Positions 43,501 to 55,300 of a stretch of DNA of 64,000 nucleotides are shown piece by piece (positions within the stretch are counted from its first letter, which is position 1; each line of letters begins with the position of its first letter). Position numbers and translations under genes: made by a program. Below the pieces are notes generated by a model. It did not search any database, was not told the origin of the DNA, and saw nothing but the letters and a program-made list of their open reading frames with translations. Source of the stretch: Codonopsis lanceolata (taxonomy: Eukaryota; Streptophyta; Magnoliopsida; Asterales; Campanulaceae); assembly GCA_013146195.2 (NCBI GenBank), contig CM028382.1:53660430-53724429 (forward strand), in the 5' to 3' direction.

Positions 43501-44215
43501 ATTTAATGAATCACGATTCAAACTAGTTTAATCAACATCTCTTTCGCATTCTTCTTCCTTCTCTGTCAATACATAATCTTCCAACCCAACCCAGAAATAG
43601 AAATCTCCATTCCAATATCATACCAAATGAATCGGAAAAATCGATAACCTTTCGAGGCGTTTCCCCCGCGACCTGACCAAGGCAAGTTGATCTTCGTTTT
43701 GTTAATTGTGATTTTCGAACAATTTAGAAAGAATATGTTGGAGTTGGAGCTTTGGACAGACTGTATGAACAATTTTTGAAAAGTGTCATTTATCGGTTGA
43801 AAAAAAAAAGTGATTGCAAGAGATTAAAAAAACTTGAGAAAATGTATCAACCAACAATTTATACATTGTGTATTGACAAGTTTGAATGCTTTCTTATTCA
43901 TGATTCTCTTGGATCATTAGTTCATTACTCAATACCTACAACTCGTTTGGTAATATATTTGTTGGAATCTGCTGATTTTGATAAAACACCCAAGGCAAGT
44001 GAGAATTGCGCTTTCTTTCATAAATTGATTGTTTTTTAAATACAAATTTACCTTATATTCTTTTATTTCTTGCAAAAGTATAAAACATGTCATTCATAAT
44101 ATTTATTGTGTATTATAATTTACGTATTATATGAATTTGAAACAGATTAAAAAATACATGTCAAAATTTCATTTGAAAATTATTTGTTAACTTTAAAAGT
44201 TGAAAAAGAACATTA
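42390..44215. repeat. Dispersed repeat R, copy 2 (~1.8 kb)
   Basis: This copy matches 32507-33385 in two blocks, about 42390-42490 and 43460-44215, around an extra GATGCATC-rich stretch. Shared phrases include TACCAAATGAATCG(G/A)AAAA, TTTTGTTAATTGTGATTTT and GAGTATAAAACATGTCATTC (copy 1 wording). The right boundary is at AAAAAGAACATTATTTATTT (about 44215). It is non-coding and its class is unknown. Confidence 0.75.
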
Positions 44216-44422
44216 TTTATTTATTTAGACGGAATATTCCCAGGTACTATGAGTTAAAAGCGTCTTCAAAAAATACAAAAAGTTTGATATTCAGCATAAA
44301 AGGCCGTTTGGCTTTCTTCCATGTTGCCTCTACCTTTTTACACCCCACCACCGGAAAGAAAAAAATCCGGCTAGATGTAGACTCGGTCTGACTCCCAAGG
44401 CATGTGGGGGTGGGGGTGGGGG

Positions 44423-44730
44423 TAGGCCTGGTCATTGGGTGGGTCAAAATTGAGTATAGCTCGATTGGGACGAGTAACGGGTTAAAACTCATTAAAATCT
44501 AAATATTAAACAGATTGAAACGGATCGTGTTATAACAAATAACTGTTTAAACCTGTTCAACCTATTTTAACCCAAATCGGATCAAAATTAGTAACGTGTT
44601 TGACATGCAATCCAACCCATTAATATTTTTAGATCAAAATGGATTACTCATTTTCACCCAAAAATATTAACGAGTTGGGTTGAATAACTTTAAGTGGGTT
44701 AGCGGGTTCCGGTTTGTATTGACAGACCTA
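44423..44730. mobile_element. hAT-type MITE, 308 bp, 8-bp target duplication GGTGGGGG
   Basis: The left end is TAGGCCTGGTCATTGGGTGG; the right end on the minus strand is TAGGTCTGTCAATACAAACC. The outer ~11 bases form the inverted repeat. GGTGGGGG lies immediately on each side (44415-44422 and 44731-44738). The interior has GGGTTAAAAC and GGGTTAGCGGG motifs and no coding frame. The target lies in a TGGGGG tandem, so the 8-bp identity is partly low complexity. Confidence 0.78.
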
Positions 44731-44738
44731 GGTGGGGG

Positions 44739-45374
44739 TGAGTAGGGCAGGTTGCAAGTACCCAAGGGGCAAAATTTAGTGAGGACAATAGTATTGATGA
44801 TGCATAATGAGAAGAGAACCTTCAAAACAATCAATTTTTTGGGTTTTAACTGCTCCAGAAGAATAATATCAAGCAATCCAATTTACATGAAAAAGCCAAT
44901 CGATCAGATAGGCAACAAAAAAACTAGCGTATCCATCCCGATCAGCCGTATGTATTGTTGCTGGTTTCAATATGATTATAACTTCCCCGCAATGGGATAG
45001 GGGATTAATGAGCAGATATAAACTAACTTTTTTGTTCATCCTAATATCGGACTAAACAAAACCCATATCTATTTGACTCAGACCTAGCCGAAAAGCTGCA
45101 CCACATCTATCTTCTTGTTGCCTATAACCATGCCAAAAACTGCAACCACACAACCCCAAATGCAGCAGTACCTGTACAAAGACCTTTCGGCTATAAAAAC
45201 TTCAGCATGAGCCGCCCTATCCATCCCTGGCAGACTTTCTACCTGAAAAGCACAGATGGCCTCAAGTTGCCAAGCCAAATCGCCATTCAAAAGGATTGAG
45301 GGAATCTTGTGTCATGATTGATTCACATGGGAGAACTCCTCAAGGAGATACCTTCAATTGCTGACTTCTTATCA
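44739..45374. other. 3' flank of the PHD-finger gene
   Basis: Probably includes the 3' UTR of the minus-strand gene ending at 45375. Short frames on both strands (such as 45084-45290, minus) have no recognised domain. No clear polyadenylation signal could be fixed by eye. Confidence 0.5.
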
Positions 45375-46342
45375 CTAGCGCCACTCCCGGCAGTTGCCAC
45401 ACTTCCAGCCACCTTCCCAAGATGATTCCTCATTCCATGGTGAGCAATAGCAGTGCATGCACAACCCACATATCTGACAGGAACGGTCAGGGTATGGGTC
45501 TGTTAGAGAGCACACACTACAAGGTATGATATTAACAGCAGCACCTTCTATTGAAAATGTAGGTTCTTGTTGGTTGTAAGTAATGTCCATTTGATACTGC
45601 TCAGGATTACAATCCTGTAAAGATGTAGATCCCGCTTCAAAGTTACCCATTACATCCCCAGAGGGGTCTACTCCATCTGACTGGATACCATCCTCGGGTG
45701 CCAGTAACTCTGTGAAGGAGAAATATGTCTGTGGTTCAAATTCCATATCCTCGTAGTTAAGACCTTCATAGTCAAACATCAGATCACCTTCAAAGCCATC
45801 CATAGAAGCATCCCATTCTACATGAGTCGATGATTCATTGGTGGGGTTCAAGATATTTCCCACATTAGGTGTTGATGATACAAAGGGAGGAGGAATATTT
45901 TCTGAAGGACCTATTTCCTTCTCAGACTTTACATTCCTCCTAACCTGTAGCTTCTGAGGCACACCCCCAGAAACAGTGGCAGCATTCCATTCAAAATCAA
46001 GTTCTCGTTTTTGCTCGTTAACTTGCGTTGCCGGGTGAGAAAAAACAAGAGGGTCCTCCTCTAAGACATTTACAACCTCATCATTCACCGGTTTAATTGA
46101 AGTTAAACCACTATTCCCACCCTTGACTTGTTCATAGATGATTTCAGAGTCTGGATACCCTCCTTGATTAGCTTGCTTAGGAGCCCTTATTCGTGGCCTC
46201 TTTGCCTCTAATGCCGCCCTGGTTTCTGGATCTGTGTAAGGGCACACAGGTGATCTTATCCTACGACAGCGACAACATTTGAACCCTGCCAATTGAAAAA
46301 TACTGGACTCCTCAAGCTCTACAGCATCGGCATGATACCATT
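45375..46342 (-). CDS. PTM-like: PTM-like exon 9: end of PHD finger and C-terminal PHD-like finger, stop
   Basis: The acceptor is TTGCAG/AATGGT. It starts KWYHADAVELEESSIFQLAG and FKCCRCRRIRSPVCPY, finishing the preceding finger. A long acidic linker follows. The final finger is CSVCSLTDPYPDRSCQICGL through WKCGNC, and the protein ends REWR. No hydrophobic membrane segment is present before the stop at 45375-45377. Confidence 0.93.
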
Positions 46343-49300
46343 CTGCAATTGACAGATTAATGATGATCAATGATGAGATCAAACAATCAACAGAGAGAAT
46401 GACTGTAAGGAAAGCTTACTCTTGCATGTTTCGCAGCAAATGTACATCAGATTAGAATTATAAGGCTTCCCACAGAGGTTGCATTCTGGTGCCAATGTAT
46501 GTCTATCTGGATTGTCCTTCAGAAGTATGTTCTTTAATCTGAAATCGATACCAACATCTGGAGTATCCTTCTTATTCTTCTTCCATATCAGACCTAAAGA
46601 CAACTTCCGCTTCTTATTTGTTGCTGAGCTGGAATCGTAAGAAGTTGCTTTCTTCTGAGATGATTGCTGCAAAGTAACAATGGATGCTAATGGCCGTTTA
46701 TTACCATTTCGCTTTTTACTTTTAGGGACCGTCCGTTCATGCTGAAGTTCTTGTCCTTGCAAGAGTAATGGGCTAGTAGGAGATTCACTGATTTTCTCAA
46801 TTTGAATGCTAGATGTGGCAAGGTAACACTCCTTGCAAGTGCCGGAGAGCTCCACCTCTTCATTCATGCGAACTGGCTTACTCATTAAACACCGCTCGTG
46901 ACAGTAACCTACAATAGAACAAGTGGCACATAATAATACTGAACTGCAGATACTTCTAGACTACAATGGGCAATGAAAAGATGATGATACAGCCCTCCCC
47001 CCAAGTTTTCAGATGTCATTTAGAAATAAATGTGGCAACTTCCACTGAAAGAGTCCTCTTTGTAAAATAAAGCTACTAGATATTACAAATTTCCTAGTTA
47101 GGCATAAAAACTCAAAAATAGTCGAATTGTCAAAGATATTTACGAAATAGTAGTTCAGTCCTTGAAATGTTTGACTTTTCCATATGGACTCTTTGAGAGA
47201 AATAGAATGAGCATTAAAGAACAGTCACAGACAGTATACATAGCCACACAGGTAAATGACCCTTCTACAATGTTCCTGTAAATCAAATTCCTAAGACTGG
47301 ATATGTAGCTCACACTTTTTGACAATCTCCAATACTGACTAACAACTTGTATGTCAGATATAACTTACTTCAAAGACGTAAAAAAATACAACGTTGAATA
47401 TACGACTCAACTCAGCCTTAGTCTCAATCACCGGCTACATGATTCCTTTTCCACCATCCAATTTGGTCCTAGGCAAGATCATCACACACCACAGGTTCAT
47501 ACTTTTCTTTATCACGGACGTCCATGTTAGCTTAGGTCTTCCCCTTCCCTCACTTCTAGTCCGGTTGACATTGATTTATTCGCACTTTCTAACTGATACA
47601 CTAACACATCTATGTTGTAAGACCCCGATCCCTCGTGTACTTGACTTGCGTGCTATGCTCACATTTCTTCCTTTTATCTTGTGTAAATGGTTTGTGAGAG
47701 AGTCTGGATGCGCGTGTATAACCACATAGAGACCAAAACCTTGTTGATATATGTTTTTTAGTCGTTTACTAGTTAGAGTTACAAGTAGTGACTCAACGTT
47801 GTTCGTAACTTGACTCGGTTGAGAATTGACAAGCTTAGGTTGTGTCTGTAACCTCGGCTGAACCCTAGGGCTCCGCTTGGTTGTTATTCACTTGTCTAGA
47901 CATGATATCTAATTCATGTTAGAAGTGTTCTTCAGATGATTATGTGTTTAGGGCAATCATTGCATAGCTTTTGTCTTCGTTTGTTCGTTTGAGTTCGAGT
48001 TGTGTTAACAACTTGTCTTTTGGAGTTTAGATACTCTTAACCGTTGTTTAACTTCGTAGAAGTGTTCAATCTTATTCGTGAGTCCCTTGACTTGCTTAGA
48101 ATCTTATGTTCTTACTCGTCAAATCGTTGTTTCATTCGTTACTTTGATTGTTAGCCATGGTGCTTTGTTCCGGTTTCGTTCCGGGTTGTTTCGGCGTTGT
48201 TCACGTGTGTTTTGGTTGTGTTTTGAGTGAGAATTCATCCTAGGTTGTTTGGGGTTAAGTTGGGGACCCTTTGGACTTGATTTCAAGTCATTTTCTCCCT
48301 CCCAGACAAGGCGCTCGCCTAGCAGATGGACAGGCGACCGCCCATTTTCCAAGTGCTAGCCTAGTGGATGGACCAGGCAACCACCTAGTCCTGATGACAA
48401 CTTCTTTTCTGATTTGCAATGTTTTGGCCATTTTACCCTTAATGAGATTACTCTAAACCCTCCCTAATCCACCCAACTTAGTCCTAATTGAGCCCTAGCA
48501 TGTTGGGTTAACCTTATTGATAATCATTAAGCCTAATTAAGTTGTGATTACTCCTAAACCTCCACTAAATGTACCCATGAAATGTCTGTCATACCCCCCC
48601 TCTTTGTGGATGTTATATCCACAAATCCATTTGATTTCTCAGCCATTCCTATCATTCTTCCTCCAACAATATGTATCTTAGAGAGAGAGAGAGAAGAGGG
48701 AGACTTTGGAGCCCTAGAGCTCATTCCTTCAACCCAAGAAGATTCAACCATTCGATCTTCGATTCGACTTCGGATTCGTGTAGCCCTCGACGAGTAGAAC
48801 GTCTTCCACCGACTAATCTTTGTCTTTGGTTAAGGTTTGTGGCTTCAAGAGGTAAGCTACTATACCCCTCTTCCCCTCTTTGCATGTCCTATAGGGTTGT
48901 GAGTATGTTCATGCTTCCAATCTAAGTTAAATGACTAGATTGACATGCTATATATGGATATTGGTGATAGGAAGTCTATACATGTATATTATGAGATATA
49001 TATGTAGTTTATGTGTTGTATGATGTGGGTTTATGATTATGATGAGTTCTATTGTGTTTAAGGATTGGGAATCAAGCCCGAATGATTTGGGATTTTGTTA
49101 TAGATTCGAATGGGGTGATAATTTCAGGATTTATGAAATGTGTAAAGTATGAAATGTAGAATTAAGACTCAACGGAGTCACTATAAGTTCAATAATATGT
49201 TAATGAACTTTGAGTTGAAATCCTACAATGTTTGGGTTTCGTTTGGCTATGTTTGTGAGGACCCAAGTACCTCGATTTGTGTCCAATTGTGACACCGACA

Positions 49301-52300
49301 TTTTAGAGACCTTAATGGCATTTATTAGGCGACATTTTACTAAATTAGAAAGTCGTGTTAACAAGCTACTAGAAGCTCGAGAATCAATTAGTCGGTTGCG
49401 ACTCTTGGGATTTGATTTAGAGTGTGCTCGATAGAGCACGGAATATTAGTAACCATTCAATGGTCTTGGGCATTGTTAAGAGATGATTATTAGATGGGTT
49501 TCCATCCTATGGAATTAGGCCGAGTGCACGTGAAGGCACTTGTGAGGTTGTGAGTATGGAGTAGTCTTTATGAGCTTTGAGAGTGGTTTTGAGGATGTCG
49601 ATTGTGTACGACAAGTTGGGTATGAAATAGAGTGTGATATGATTTTGTGAAGACTAAGTATTATGTCTCAATTCGTGGGTGTTATTAGACTAGCATAGTA
49701 GTCTTGTATAAATTATGGATTGAGGATCATTGTAGACCTCACGGTATGATTGTGTATTAGACTAGCATAGTAGTCTTGAAAAGATTGTGATTGAGGATCA
49801 ATGTAGATCTCACGGTGTGATCGTGAATAGGCTTATATGCTATTCTTGTTTGGGTTTGTGACTTGGGGATCAAGAGTACCCCGATGTGTGATTACTTGGA
49901 CTAAACGTGTAGTTAGCCGAGTATGATAAGTATGTGCAATTATGTGCATTGAGATTTGGGTTTTGTAGAACATTATGACATACTTGATCTGGATGAATCT
50001 GCTCTTGTCGAATTTGATCCCTATTTGTTTATACAAGTAAACATCTACTTGTGTACCTTGTTTTAAGTCTAGATGACATCTTGGTCGTTGTGTCGGCAAT
50101 GGGGCGATTCATAGCATTTGGGTAAGCAATCGCTATGAGTCACCGCATTGGTTCCCTTTCTCCTCACTATTTGGCCAATAGTGGGAAGTGGCCCTCGTAT
50201 TAACACCACATAGCCTGATAGCGAACTCTCATTTCTTCACCCTGGGTTGGATGAAAAGCAACAAGTACTCATTAAAGAAAACTGATGAGTTATGATTGTT
50301 CACTAAAGAAGATTAGCGAAAAGTATCGAATATGGTTTGATTATTAGGCCAAGCATGAGATCCGGTTCAGTTGTAGTTCAACTTGTGTTTAGCAGTAGCG
50401 GCACAGACAGATATATGTTGTATATGTTTATTTACGAGCACTTATGTGAAAAAAAAATTGTGCTATGTGATTTATATGCTTGAGCATTATGCCATGTCAT
50501 GTAGTTGCATGTAGTAGCTTACTGGGTTTTTATGACTCATCCCACGTCTTTGTTTTCCTTAGTGTGTGCAGTGAGCTCTTTAGTACGTGTTGAGGTTGCG
50601 GGTTCGTGGTTGATAACAGGTGGTCTTAGAGTTATTATATTCATATTTCTTATTCTTGTGAGACACGGATGTAAGGTTATGTAAACTTTACTTGGGTAAA
50701 TTGTGTTAGTATTTCTGTTGTTGTATTATTTTGGAGCCGACTTGTATGGTCGAGCCTTTGTATCTATTTAGTAGGTTTATTTCCATTGTGTTCCCGAGTA
50801 TGATTTAACTCGTGGGTTCTAGTATTGTTGTTGTAGTTGTTATCTCCGGCAAGTTTAGTCGTGAGATATCGGTTTAGTTGTTGAGTATTAAACTCTTATC
50901 CTTTTAGTTGGTTTTCCCTCCGGCATGTTTTAGCCGAAGAGTCTTTGTTGTTCAGTTGGGATCTTGCTATTTCACCGGCCATAGATTTGCCGATGGTTTG
51001 TTGCCCGTGCACAATGCTGCGTCACGCGCATCGTAGAATTGTCAAGAGATAGTCGTCTCTAAGCCTTGCGTTCCATGGCTTGGGATTGAAGGATTAGGTT
51101 CCACTTATGATTTGCTTCTGCGGGATTTGGTTTTTGTTGTCCCGTATCACCGTTATGGCTTTACATTCTTGTTAGAGCTTGTTCGGCTCGACTTTTGACT
51201 AGCGCCATTAGGCTTAGCTGGCGCTTGTCTATTTTATTAGGTTGCTTTCATGGCACGACCTTAGAATTCCATATAGGAGTCTGGTTGGGTCGTGATATAT
51301 GTTGTAGGTGTCCAAACCATCTTAAACGATTCTCTCTCATTTATCTTCTATTAGGGTGATTTTTATTGTCTTGCATATTTGTTCATTATGCATTCTATCT
51401 TTTCCTATTTAAACCACATATTCATTATAAATTTCACACTTGACACTCATCTCGTTAACATGTTCGATCTTAGTTGCCAAACATTTGGTTGCATATAGCA
51501 CTAGTCTAATGGTTGTCCTATAAAACTTTCATTTACACCTAACAGGTATACATTCATTACATAACACTCCATATGGACCCTGATTTTATTATATGACTTG
51601 CATCATCTCTAACCTCCCCATCTTTATGTATAATTGATTCCAATTATCAGCATTGTTTCTTTGTGGTATTTCTTACCAACAAACCTAATTTTGTTCCACT
51701 AATACTCCTACCACTAAAGTTGTGGTCCATATATTGTGTTTTACTCCCACTTATTTTAAAGTCTTTAATTTCTAAAACATTTCTCCCCTTTTCTAGCTTA
51801 TCATTGACCACATTCTTGTCTCATCAATCAAAACAATGTCATCAGCATCGTATATCAGCTTGTATATACTCTGTTAATCCATACATCACTAAGGCAAAAA
51901 GATAAGGAATAATGGCTGATCCTTTGGTGCAATCCTACCGTAATTGGGAACTCGCAAGTCCCTCCAGCTCTAACCCTAACTAATGTCACATCATACATAT
52001 CCTTAATCACATTAATATTATCTCACCTTAATCACTTTCTCCACCACCCACGAAGTTAACTCTATCGAAACTCCATCATACACCTCTTAAAAATCATATA
52101 TAAACCCTTCATTTCCTAGAGTGACTTTACATCAATCTTCTCAAGTAGATTGTTTCTATTGTTGACCTACCTGACATAAAACAAAACTGATTCTTTGATA
52201 GTGTTGTTTCCAGTCTTAGTCTATTTTCAACCATTCTCCCCCAAAGTTTATTGTGTTGAAGAACAGACACAAGAGTTAAATATTTACAGAAGATTAGATA

Positions 52301-55300
52301 TAGGAAGGGGAGGACATCCATCAAGATAAATTCGGTAATTATATATGTTACCACACACACACAGTTTGCATTCACATTCCAGCTGTATCAATATCCATAG
52401 AGCTCTTGATCACTCAAGCTAGCAAATTAAAATTTAATTGCGAAACCCTACAATCTTACTACATCGTATTTACTTAAAACGGGTATCTACAAAATATACT
52501 TCTATATCAAGAAGTATATGACCCTGATTGGTTACTTGCTATTCTCTATTGTCATTTTCTGACGATATTGAAAAAAAAATTGTAAACCATATGCATCTTA
52601 GTGAGACTATGTATCTTATTGTCCAAGCTTGCTGTGACCCACATCCCACCTTTTCGAAGATCTTTGCTGTTGTATTCGTGATGGAAATATAAACTACCAA
52701 AGCTTAAAGGTTAGGCAGATATCTTTGAAGAACGGAAACGTTTACTTAGTTTGTTTGGTTGGTGAAGATACTCCCTTAGTTCATGGACAAATAAACTCAG
52801 ATGGCAAAGTCAATTCAGGCAAAGGTAGATCATCCTACTGGAGTTATTTATATAGCCAACATCAAACACATAATTACACCTAGGTGAGGAGTTAAGGTGG
52901 GATATTCAATTGATAAGTTAGATGCCATAGCCAATTCATGTAAAGGAGGATCATCTAAGTGGAGTGGAGATATACAGCACTCGGAAGTAGTTCCAAGGGT
53001 CATTTCATATATTTGTAGAATTGAGCAGTAAAGTTTGACCTCTAAACTGGCAAGCTAATTGACTAGTCCTCAATTCTTTACTAGATACCCAAAAAAATGC
53101 TTAATTATTCATTAGTTACCACAAAAAAACTGCTGAATTAGTTAATTTATTAGTAATTATAATATTTGCATGGACAGGATACATTTATGTGTTTGGATAG
53201 CCATATGCCAGCCACTTTCGGCTTCTCAGGAACCACCTGCAAACTTTTGTGCATGCATAAGAAAGGAAGTCCAGAACAAAGTTATAGCTTACTGCAACAA
53301 TGCCACCGCTATTTTACTTATGTCATGTAGTCCAAAGAGGCAAAGACATGTTATGTTCAAATCAAACTCAAAAAGTAAAACTATTGCACCCGATAACGGG
53401 AATAATTATTTCTGCGATGATGAACAGCTCATAAGTAGCTCATTTTGGTGTAAGGAATCGGTAATTCTTTCCAAGCAGCTCACAAGCAGCAATGCCAGCA
53501 CATAAGTAGCTCAAAATTATTTCCGCAGATGTCAATTCCCAAAGTTAAGGAGTCCCTGTTTTATACGCTATTTTTTTGGTGCAAGGAATCCGATCTGATG
53601 ACTAATTCTTTGGTTGAGTGTGGATAGTTTTGTAATTGAGTAAGCTCTATTGTATGGTATACCCCAGGTGTACTCACAACATGCCACCTGTTTTGGCACT
53701 TTTGTTTATAATATTTTCACTAATGAAACCCCCCAAAAAAAATAAACAGCTTATAAGTAAACATACCTTGGCATCGACTGCACTTGACAGCATTCCTGAT
53801 AATCACAACAGACAATGTGTTAATGAGTCGACAGCAAGCAAGTGAAAGAGCTAAGGAAATGTTGAATGGTACTGAAATGTATTTACCCAATTAAAAGATC
53901 AATTTGACATGAAACGCAACAGCATCTTTCCAGATTCTCTCTCTTCTGTGAGAGGAACGAAAATATATTCTTCCGGGAAGCCTTCAATTGCCATCTCTGT
54001 AATTTTGACAAAGTGTGCACACGCTTGTAGTCGGATGGCAAAACCACTATATCTGCCTGCTCCTCCTCATACTCTTTGATCAAGTACAGAGGAATGCGTG
54101 TTTCCGAAAACCAAATCTTTTCCTTTCCGTCTTCAGTTTGCTCTGTGTCTAAGATATTCTTCATGACACGGGAGGGAAGATGCTTTTGATTCTCAAAGGC
54201 AACAGCATATATAATTTTGTTTTCTACAGTTTTCTTATCGATGATTAAAGCATTTCTAAAAGCAGAAACTTCTGTATCTGGGCCCTTCCCATCCGAGAGA
54301 GACTGCTCAGGGCAAACAAGATCACTCCATCTCACATGAAGGTCAAGGTACCTAACCTGATGCAAGGGGAAAATTTATTATGAACAGGCTTTAAAATGAA
54401 AAAATATTCACCAAATAAAATATGCTTCCACCTAAAGAGATGGTTTGCTAAAACGAGGAAAGAAAAATGATGCAAATATGCAATGACATGTCAGATGACA
54501 TAACACACCTGAACAGCAAGCTGTGATACATTCTTACTCATTTCAACCGCAGCTCTCCAAACAAACTGTCTGCTTCTTCTAGGAACCTCAAAACCATCAG
54601 CATAATGTATACCAGGAATCTTTCTAGAACCACCTGATAGGATAAGTAAAAAGAAATCAAGTTAGTTCTTCCAGTAACTCTTCCAGAGAATTTCAAGTTT
54701 ACGAAAAGCAGGTTGTAACTTGATGGAATTTATAGCTTGGTAGATATAATAAAGTTTGTGCAGCAGAAATTGGGAGTTCCGGGTCACCTTGGCAAGCTGC
54801 CTTCTTGATCATTGACTGCGGCAATGCACCCCTCTGAAATAAGTGCTTTAAAAGCATACCACCTCGCCACCAAACAAAACCCTTAGACGTATCCTGGCCA
54901 TCATCATCTGGGACCTCAGAACTAGAGGACGGTTTCCTACCACGCCTTCCACCTGGTCCACGCCTCTGAGCTGATCCAACAGCACTTGCAGCACTTTGCA
55001 CGGCAGGAGATTCCACTGCTATATCATCAACCAGTTTAACCCAGTCCGTGCAAAAAGCAACCACGCGAATGTTTTCCTCAAGCTACAAATACAAACAATA
55101 AGGATACACAAATATAAACAAACAGCAGAAATCCAACTCAACTCAGCCTTTATCCCAATCACTTGGGTAACAAAGGGCAGAGATGCATAGATAATGATAA
55201 TGATAATACTAATAATAATAATAATAGAGGTGCAACCTCTAGCTGCCATTTATCAGTCCTGGGAAAAGATACATCTGAAAAAACAAGTTTTGGTACCGGA

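Larger units (their letters stand above)
46909..53766 (-). other. Intron 7 of the PTM-like gene, 6.9 kb
   Basis: It lies between the 29-bp micro-exon and exon 8. It holds a minus-strand LINE fragment (47390-47610 plus 51303-52375), interrupted by solo LTR B (47616-51297). The rest (46909-47390 and 52380-53766) is AT-rich with no recognised element. A ~50-bp phrase (GATGCCATAGCCAATTCATG and AAAGGAGGATCATC) partly repeats near 52790 and 52930. Confidence 0.85.

Noticed and set aside
53170..53505. 111-codon plus frame in intron 7
   Set aside because: No recognised domain, antisense to the gene, and no splice support; probably chance.
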